From NCBI GenBank assembly GCA_024278415.1, contig JAJRTI010000881.1, positions 1 to 19,628 on the forward strand: a stretch of 19,628 nucleotides of DNA, in the 5' to 3' direction. Numbering within the stretch: the stretch's first letter is position 1; every line of letters begins with the position of its first letter. The notes under the pieces were generated by a model that worked only from the letters and a program-made list of their open reading frames with translations, had not been told where the DNA came from and made no database searches. This document shows, in pieces, positions 14,942 through 19,628 of the stretch. The DNA is from Planctomycetota bacterium. Its GTDB lineage: Bacteria; Planctomycetota; Brocadiia; JAJRTI01. Made by a program: the position numbers and the translations under genes.

Positions 14942-15679
14942 ATGAGTGACGATCAGGTCAAGTTCACCGATGTGGAATCGCTGGTGCTGAAGGGCTGCAA
15001 CGTGGAGTTGGTGGTGTGTGACGATCTTCCCGGCACGATTCTCGTGGACGCCGCACAAGCCAGCAAGGCAGCGGAAGATCGCGCCAGCAAGAGCGTTACG
15101 CTCACGGGCTATGAAGGCAAGGTCGCGCTTAGCATGCGTGGGCACGTGAACATCCGGGCCAACGATTCCGAGGTGACGGGCACCCTCCTCGATGGCCGCA
15201 TCACTGCTGGCGGCATCGATGTCTCGTGCGAGGCTCCAGAGCACGTCATTGGCGGGGTGACGCCAAGCGTGCCGCCTGTGATGGTGGGGTGGGCCTTGGA
15301 CACGGTCGCCGTGCTTGTCTTCACAGCTTTTTATGTGCTCATCTTCGCTCTGCTATGCAAGGTCTTTGGGGGCAACCCGGTGTCCGAAGCCAAGATCAGT
15401 TGGGCGATTGTGCTTGGCGCTGGCACGTACTTTGGCTACACCGGCCACTCCATCGCCGCTACGGTCATGGCCATCGCCGCGGTATTGGTCTACATGTATT
15501 CTCGCGGGCACCAAGGGGCGGAGGCGCCCACGACCTTGAGCGACTATGTGGCCGTTGTCGATTTCATCAAGATCGGCGTCTTCCTGGGAATCATGCTCTT
15601 GGGCAAGCTGTTGAGGGACTACATCGAGAGCTACAAGCGGGCCGGATGGGCGGGGCTGAAGAACCGCATGAAGCGGTAG
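14942..15679 (+). CDS. Membrane protein with soluble N-terminal domain, function unknown
   Basis: In this 245-residue protein the first 110 residues have no hydrophobic span and look beta-rich, with alternating short strands (VESLVLKGCNVELVVCDDLPG, KVALSMRGHVNIRANDSEV) and three Cys residues (19, 26, 96). Four membrane spans follow at about 113-139, 152-166, 169-187 and 203-222. A basic amphipathic tail ends the protein (LKNRMKR). There is no signal peptide, so the N-terminal domain is probably cytoplasmic. It has its own consensus promoter and stands alone, convergent with mgtE. I recognise no family. The N-terminal strands recall repeat-type beta domains found in bacterial DUFs, but this is only an impression. 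The longer start at 14933 adds three residues. Confidence 0.7.
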   Translation: MSDDQVKFTDVESLVLKGCNVELVVCDDLPGTILVDAAQASKAAEDRASKSVTLTGYEGKVALSMRGHVNIRANDSEVTGTLLDGRITAGGIDVSCEAPEHVIGGVTPSVPPVMVGWALDTVAVLVFTAFYVLIFALLCKVFGGNPVSEAKISWAIVLGAGTYFGYTGHSIAATVMAIAAVLVYMYSRGHQGAEAPTTLSDYVAVVDFIKIGVFLGIMLLGKLLRDYIESYKRAGWAGLKNRMKR

Positions 15680-15794
15680 GGGCAAGGCCTGCACTGTCTC
15701 GCCGGGGGATGCCTCCCATACCCCAACGCACGGCCGTGTAGAGGAAGGCCTGCGCAGCGTCACTCCCCTGATGCGCACGTGCGTGGGTGGCCGC

Positions 15795-17141
15795 TCATCC
15801 GATCAGCAACTTCGCTATCACCAGGTAGAGGCACAGACTTGTGCTGTCGTTGGTGGTGGTGACAAGGGGGCCGCATGCGATGGCTGGATCGCCGCCCATC
15901 TTCTTCACCGCGAGTGGCAGGATGGCGCCGAAACTTGCCGCAAGGGTGATGTCGCAGAACATGGTGAGCCCGACGACAAGACCCAGTGTGCTTTCGCCAA
16001 GCGACGCTCGCGCAATGAGGCCCGTGGCGAGGCCGCAACACACCCCCACGACGAGGGCAATGCGCAATTCCCGGAAGAACGCTTTCAGCAGTTGGGTGGT
16101 GTCAATGTCGCCCGTGGCAAGGCCGCGCACAATCACCGTCGCGGTTTGGACCGCACTGTTGCCGCCCGTGCTCATGATCACCGGCACGAACGCCATGAGC
16201 CCCAGTTTCTCCCCCACACTCGCTTGGAAGAAGCGCAGAACCACCCCGGTGACGATCCCGCCGCCTAAGCACGCCAGAAGCCACGACATGCGGATACGGG
16301 CGACCTTGAAGACCGAGTGCGTGGCCAACTCGGAATCGTCCGTGCCCGCCATCTTGTACGCGTCCTCGGTCGCCTCCTCCGTGATCACGTCCATCACGTC
16401 GTCAATCGTGATTCGGCCCAGCAGTTTGCCATCGTGGTCGACGACGGGCATGGCCAGATAATCGTAACGTTGGAACGTTTCTGCGACCTGTTCCTGGTCC
16501 GCGTCCACAGACACGGCCGTCACATCTGGATCCAACGCGTCGCGCACCAACGTGTTGGGAGGGGAGGTGATCAGGCTGCGGGCGCGCACCACGCCAACCA
16601 GCCGGTCGTCGGCATCGACCACGTAGATGTAGAAAAACTCCTCGTCCCCCAGATTGCCGGCTTGGAGCACTTTCACCGCCTCGGCAACGGTCATATCGTC
16701 ACGGACGCGGATGAGCACCGGCGTCATGATGCCGCCGGCGGAGTCTTCGTCGTACTGAAGGATATCCTCGATGCGCTCCGACGCCGCGGGGTGGAGATGG
16801 TCGAGGACTTCTTCGGTCTGATCTTCGGGCAGGTCGCCCACAATGTCGGCCGCCTCGTCCGGCGGCATGGTCTCCAAGACCTGCGTCAGCGTCTGGGGTT
16901 CGAGGTCCTCGACGATTTCCGCGCGAGTCGCTTCGTCCGTCTCGATCAGCACGTCGCCGGCCATTTCGTCGTCGAGCGCCGCGAAAAGCTCGTTACGCAA
17001 GTCGTCTGGCAAGCGCTCCAGCACCTCGGCCACGTCGGCCGGGTGGTGCTCTTCCATGGCTTGCCGGAGCCGCCCGGTATCGCCCATGTCGAGCAGGCGG
17101 CTGGCAACGTCGATCAGATGCTGAATCTTGTCGGAGTCCAC
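15795..17141 (-). CDS. mgtE: MgtE-family magnesium channel/transporter
   Basis: This is a 448-residue inner-membrane Mg2+ channel. Domains in order are a helical N domain (about 5-130, with HPADVAEVLERLP and MPPDEAADIVGDLPEDQTEEVLDHL), a CBS pair (about 135-255, starting SAGGIMTPVLIRVRDDMTVAEAV and ending LGRITIDDVMDVITEEATED), then five membrane helices. The pore motif is GGNSAVQTATVIVRGLATGD. The last helix has GPLVTTTNDST, whose Asp is residue 432, matching the Mg2+-site Asp of the characterised Thermus protein in position and context. N and CBS domains normally sense cytosolic Mg2+ and gate the pore. The frame extends to a TTG at 17192, but that is only about 8 bases from the predicted transcription start. 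The GTG at 17141 with AAAGGA seven bases upstream is preferred. No M-box-type leader was seen. Confidence 0.93.
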   Translation of the reverse strand: MDSDKIQHLIDVASRLLDMGDTGRLRQAMEEHHPADVAEVLERLPDDLRNELFAALDDEMAGDVLIETDEATRAEIVEDLEPQTLTQVLETMPPDEAADIVGDLPEDQTEEVLDHLHPAASERIEDILQYDEDSAGGIMTPVLIRVRDDMTVAEAVKVLQAGNLGDEEFFYIYVVDADDRLVGVVRARSLITSPPNTLVRDALDPDVTAVSVDADQEQVAETFQRYDYLAMPVVDHDGKLLGRITIDDVMDVITEEATEDAYKMAGTDDSELATHSVFKVARIRMSWLLACLGGGIVTGVVLRFFQASVGEKLGLMAFVPVIMSTGGNSAVQTATVIVRGLATGDIDTTQLLKAFFRELRIALVVGVCCGLATGLIARASLGESTLGLVVGLTMFCDITLAASFGAILPLAVKKMGGDPAIACGPLVTTTNDSTSLCLYLVIAKLLIG

Positions 17142-17148
17142 GTCGCCG

Positions 17149-17154
17149 TCCTTT
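17149..17154 (-). promoter_or_regulatory. Shine-Dalgarno supporting the GTG start of mgtE
   Basis: AAAGGA on the minus strand lies seven bases before the GTG at 17141. It supports a 448-residue product over the longer frame starting at the TTG at 17192. Confidence 0.5.
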
Positions 17155-17206
17155 GGGGGGGAGGGGGCGCCCTTGCCGCGGCTGCATTTCAAAGCCCTGG
17201 GTCATG

Positions 17207-17235
17207 AGTTTAGGAGCGCCGCAACCGGCTGTCAA
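17207..17235 (-). promoter_or_regulatory. Sigma70-type promoter for mgtE
   Basis: On the minus strand a perfect TTGACA (17235-17230), a 17-base spacer and TAAACT (17212-17207) are present. Transcription would start near 17200, about 59 bases before the GTG start. Confidence 0.68.
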
Positions 17236-17466
17236 GCAAGCCTGCCGCGCGTCCAAGCCCCAGCAGCACGACTCAAGCCGCAATTTGGAGAGAACCTCCT
17301 GGATCCCCGCCCACGTGCGCACAGGCCTATACGAACCGGTGTTCAGCGGCCGTGGTCCGCTCGTAGTGAGGCCCGTCAGCGCCTCCTCCGTCTCTGTCCG
17401 CCGGGCCATGCGGGGCCGACCCTGGCGGGTCGCACGACGAGCGAGATGCTGCCGAAACATAGCCCA

Positions 17467-18477
17467 TTATTGGAAAACCTTCGCGATCTCGTCCGCCTCG
17501 AACCGCGGCAAGGGCACGCGCTGGCCTCCATGAAGGATATGAAGTCCAGCTTCCTGTGGCAGCATTTTGCCGATGATGGCGGCCGGCACGTGGACGCGCT
17601 GAAGCGCATCCAACGCCAGGGCCGCGTCGCCAGGCGGGCACACGATCAGGAGCGCGCCCGACGCAATCGTGCCAAGCGGGTCGAGGCCATACGCGTCGCA
17701 CAGCGCTTGCGCCTCGGGCAGCACCTTGACGCTAGCAGCGTCGACCTCCATTCCACAAGCCGCGGCCTCCGCGAGTTCCAACAGGCCCGTGGCGAGGCCG
17801 CCCTCCGTGGGATCGTGCATCGCGGAGACGCGCACCGCCCCGCACACGGCTTGGGCCGCGGCCACGACGCTGATGCCGGGCTCGCGCAGGTAGCCCTGCG
17901 CGCGGCGGCAGAAAGCCTCCCCAAACCGCGCGCGCACCTCGTCGCCGCGCTCCAGTGCAATGATCGCGGCGCCCTCGATTGCGATGCCGTTGGCAAGAAT
18001 CACCGCATCGCCCGGCCGGGCATTGGAGTTGACCACGACTGCGTCCCGTTCGACTTCGCCGAGCATCTGGCCAACAAGGATTGGCCGGTCGAGGCCGTGG
18101 GTGATTTCCGTGTGGCCCCCACACAGCGAGATGCCCAGGCCGGCGCAGGCCGCGGTAATGTCGTCGAAGATCGCCCGGACCATCGCCTCGTCCGTCTTGC
18201 CTTCAGGGAGGAGCGCGGTCGCGAGGAACCACTTCGGCCGCGCGCCCATCGTGGCGATGTCGTTGGCGTTGATGTTGACCGCGTACCAGCCGATCTGGTC
18301 GGTGGCGAACGTGATCGGATCGGTCTTGGCCACGAGGCACGTGTCGCCGAAATCGATCACGGCCGCGTCTTCGCCGATGCGCGGGCCAACGAGCACTCGT
18401 GGGTCGTCTATCCGGTGCTGCGCCAAGAGCTTGGCCAACATTTCAACGGGAAGTTTGCCGACGGGGAAGGGGGGCAT
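17467..18477 (-). CDS. AIR synthase-related protein (HypE-like paralogue)
   Basis: This 336-residue protein of the PurM/HypE/SelD/ThiL ATP-binding superfamily shows GEDAAVIDFGDTCLVAKTDP, then DQIGWYAVNINANDIATMGA (the HypE 'vNdla..GA' block), SLCGGHTEIT and HDPTEGGLATGLLELAEAA. True HypE ends in a PRxC motif whose Cys carries the carbamoyl group in NiFe-hydrogenase maturation. Here the tail is PRFEADEIAKVFQ with no terminal Cys, and no hyp or hydrogenase genes are nearby. It is therefore a HypE-like ATPase of unknown substrate. AGGAG (18483-18487) overlaps an in-frame GTG at 18483 and sits five bases before the ATG at 18477, so the ATG is chosen. It starts 18 bases after the M48 protease stop and is probably co-transcribed with it. 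Confidence 0.82.
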   Translation of the reverse strand: MPPFPVGKLPVEMLAKLLAQHRIDDPRVLVGPRIGEDAAVIDFGDTCLVAKTDPITFATDQIGWYAVNINANDIATMGARPKWFLATALLPEGKTDEAMVRAIFDDITAACAGLGISLCGGHTEITHGLDRPILVGQMLGEVERDAVVVNSNARPGDAVILANGIAIEGAAIIALERGDEVRARFGEAFCRRAQGYLREPGISVVAAAQAVCGAVRVSAMHDPTEGGLATGLLELAEAAACGMEVDAASVKVLPEAQALCDAYGLDPLGTIASGALLIVCPPGDAALALDALQRVHVPAAIIGKMLPQEAGLHILHGGQRVPLPRFEADEIAKVFQ

Positions 18478-18482
18478 GGGCA

Positions 18483-18487
18483 CTCCT
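18483..18487 (-). promoter_or_regulatory. Shine-Dalgarno of the HypE-like gene
   Basis: AGGAG on the minus strand is five bases before the ATG at 18477. It overlaps the alternative GTG at 18483, ruling that out as the start. Confidence 0.55.
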
Positions 18488-18495
18488 GCAAGAGG

Positions 18496-19628
18496 CTACT
18501 TGCCGGCGAAACGTTCGGCCTGCGCAATGGCCTCAACCGGCGAAGGGTGGCTGAGGTAGAGCGCGCGGATCCAGGCCGGCGGGTGGATGTACGAGAGGTT
18601 TTCGATCGCGACGCGGCGCTGTAGCGACACGAACGCGTCCGGGTCGCGTGCGAGGGTCAGGGCGTATTCGTTCGCAGCCACCTCGGATCGCCTGACTACG
18701 GCGTTGGTGATTGGCCCCACGACGAGCCCCGCCGCGAGCGTCGCCACAAGGTAGAGCGGGATGCTCGCAGGCGCGCCAAAGGGCACGCCCCGTCGAACTG
18801 CCAGAGCAAAGAGGCCGTGCGCAATGGCTAGCCCAACGGACAATTTCAGCGCGGTGAGCGCGACGCTGCGGAGGAATGTGCGCTCGCGGAGGTGCGCCAG
18901 CTCGTGCGCCACAATCACGCCGATTTCGTCGACCGAGTAACGCGCGAGCAGCGTGTCCGTGAACACGAGCCGGCGCTGAGGGCCGAACATGGCGATCCAC
19001 GCGTTGACACGCGTCGAGAAGCGGCTCGTGTTCGCTACCATGATCGCGTCCACACGCTGGCCGGATTTGGCGATGAGGGCCTCGACATGCGACCGCAACG
19101 GGCCCGGGGCGAGTCGAACAAGGTCGTACTGGAGGTTGCTTGTCCGACCGGCCATGAGCATGGGCGGGACGCAACGGATGACCATGAGGAGCACGAACGC
19201 GGCGATCCACCAGCGCCGGCGGCCAAGCCAGCCGATGCAGGCGTATATGCCCAGGAGCGAGAGGACCATCGTGGTGATGCCGAGCGCCCGCGCCTTGGCC
19301 GCGTCGATGAGCCACGCGAGGTAGCTCAACTGGCTGAGCCCCTCGCGGATGTACCAGCGGTGGGCGATGGCGCCGGCGAGCAAATTGATCGCGCTGAGCA
19401 GCAGCGCGGCCACAAGACTCCACGCAAGCACGTCCAGATACCAGCGCCGCGAAACGACCGCGCCCCACAGGCGACGAATGCGCTCGCGGTTGATGAAGAT
19501 CGCCAAGAGGAGCGCCGCCTTGGCGAGGAACATGGCTACTGAAAGCCACAGCAGTCTCTCGTGGAACTTGGCTGCGCGGTCGATCTCAGCCTGGGTAAAC
19601 CATTGCAGCGGACCCGCGGCCGCGGCGG
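18496..19628 (-). CDS. M48 family membrane metalloprotease, N-terminus beyond window
   Basis: This is a zinc endopeptidase of the Ste24/HtpX type in the inner membrane. The frame is open to the right edge. Residues upstream of the first internal Met (WFTQAEIDRAAKFHERLLWLSVA) match the usual start of this family, so the true start lies outside the window. Several membrane spans precede the catalytic region. The zinc motif HELAH is encoded at 18892-18906 inside VIVAHELAHLRERTF. The third-ligand motif reads SEVAANEYAL, where the family usually has E..AD..A; the Glu is kept and the Asp is Asn. The conserved HPSPVEAI lies near the C-terminus. Such proteases degrade or process membrane proteins. 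The HypE-like gene follows 18 bases downstream. Confidence 0.88.
   Translation of the reverse strand, partial: AAAAGPLQWFTQAEIDRAAKFHERLLWLSVAMFLAKAALLLAIFINRERIRRLWGAVVSRRWYLDVLAWSLVAALLLSAINLLAGAIAHRWYIREGLSQLSYLAWLIDAAKARALGITTMVLSLLGIYACIGWLGRRRWWIAAFVLLMVIRCVPPMLMAGRTSNLQYDLVRLAPGPLRSHVEALIAKSGQRVDAIMVANTSRFSTRVNAWIAMFGPQRRLVFTDTLLARYSVDEIGVIVAHELAHLRERTFLRSVALTALKLSVGLAIAHGLFALAVRRGVPFGAPASIPLYLVATLAAGLVVGPITNAVVRRSEVAANEYALTLARDPDAFVSLQRRVAIENLSYIHPPAWIRALYLSHPSPVEAIAQAERFAGK

Larger units (their letters stand above)
17142..17466. other. 325-base gap upstream of mgtE
   Basis: The gap lies between the mgtE start and the stop of the HypE-like gene, both on the minus strand. It contains the mgtE promoter (17207-17235) and Shine-Dalgarno (17149-17154). 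A 6-bp hairpin, CGACCC-TGGC-GGGTCG (17417-17432), lies about 35 bases after the HypE-like stop, but no T-run follows, so its terminator role is doubtful. Nothing else is recognised. Confidence 0.5.

Noticed and set aside
17142..17192. TTG start for MgtE giving 465 residues
   Set aside because: It lies about 8 bases from the predicted transcription start and lacks a Shine-Dalgarno. The GTG at 17141 gives the usual family length and places the pore Asp at 432.
17142..17240. Mg2+-sensing riboswitch (M-box) upstream of mgtE
   Set aside because: The predicted leader is only about 59 bases, too short for an M-box, and shows none of its conserved structure.
17467..18477. Selenophosphate synthetase (SelD), ThiL or PurM identity
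   Set aside because: The SelD Cys/Sec-Gly-Cys-Lys motif and the PurM/ThiL-specific blocks are absent. The central blocks match HypE-like sequences best.
17128..18624. A 498-codon open frame on the plus strand
   Set aside because: It is antisense to the HypE-like gene and spans its flanks. The translation is Arg/His-rich with no motif.
1..19628. CRISPR arrays, insertion-sequence transposases, phage genes
   Set aside because: No regularly spaced direct repeats, transposase motifs or phage structural genes were seen on either strand.

Overview
The window is high-GC bacterial DNA with tightly packed genes and little non-coding sequence. No rRNA, complete tRNA or other phylogenetic marker is visible, so the host is inferred only. 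Multi-spanning ABC-2 permeases with large extracytoplasmic domains, several HflK/HflC-like SPFH proteins and a HypE-like AIR-synthase paralogue outside any hydrogenase locus would suit an uncultured Gram-negative lineage of the Planctomycetota/PVC type or a neighbouring deep branch. That assignment has low certainty.

Region 1 (342-11847, + strand) is one probable eight-gene operon. The order is ABC-2 permease, three SPFH proteins (a 7-TM fusion, an HflC-like and an HflK-like protein), a P1B-type heavy-metal ATPase, an ABC ATPase, a second ABC-2 permease, and a membrane-anchored helical-repeat protein. Gaps run from a 4-base overlap to 43 bases. A sigma70-like promoter (230-258) lies upstream. 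The layout suggests a membrane complex in which SPFH scaffolds accompany an ABC exporter and a metal pump. This is the best candidate here for an undescribed system; its substrate is not evident.

Region 2 (11848-12515) is the gap between convergent genes. It holds a nested set of inverted repeats and short hairpins spanning 11915-12493, resembling a non-autonomous palindromic element.

Region 3 (12516-14445, - strand) encodes glutamate 5-kinase (proB) and a divergent receiver-domain protein with a basic N-terminal tail. A TTCCA-rich inverted repeat lies between them.

Region 4 (14446-15679) has two back-to-back consensus-like promoters. One drives the receiver gene and the other a four-TM protein with a soluble N-terminal domain.

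Region 5 (15795-19628, - strand) encodes an MgtE magnesium channel with its own promoter. Upstream of it is a two-gene unit of an M48 metalloprotease (cut by the window edge) followed by the HypE-like protein. Several start codons were moved from the longest open frame on the strength of Shine-Dalgarno sequences and promoter positions.
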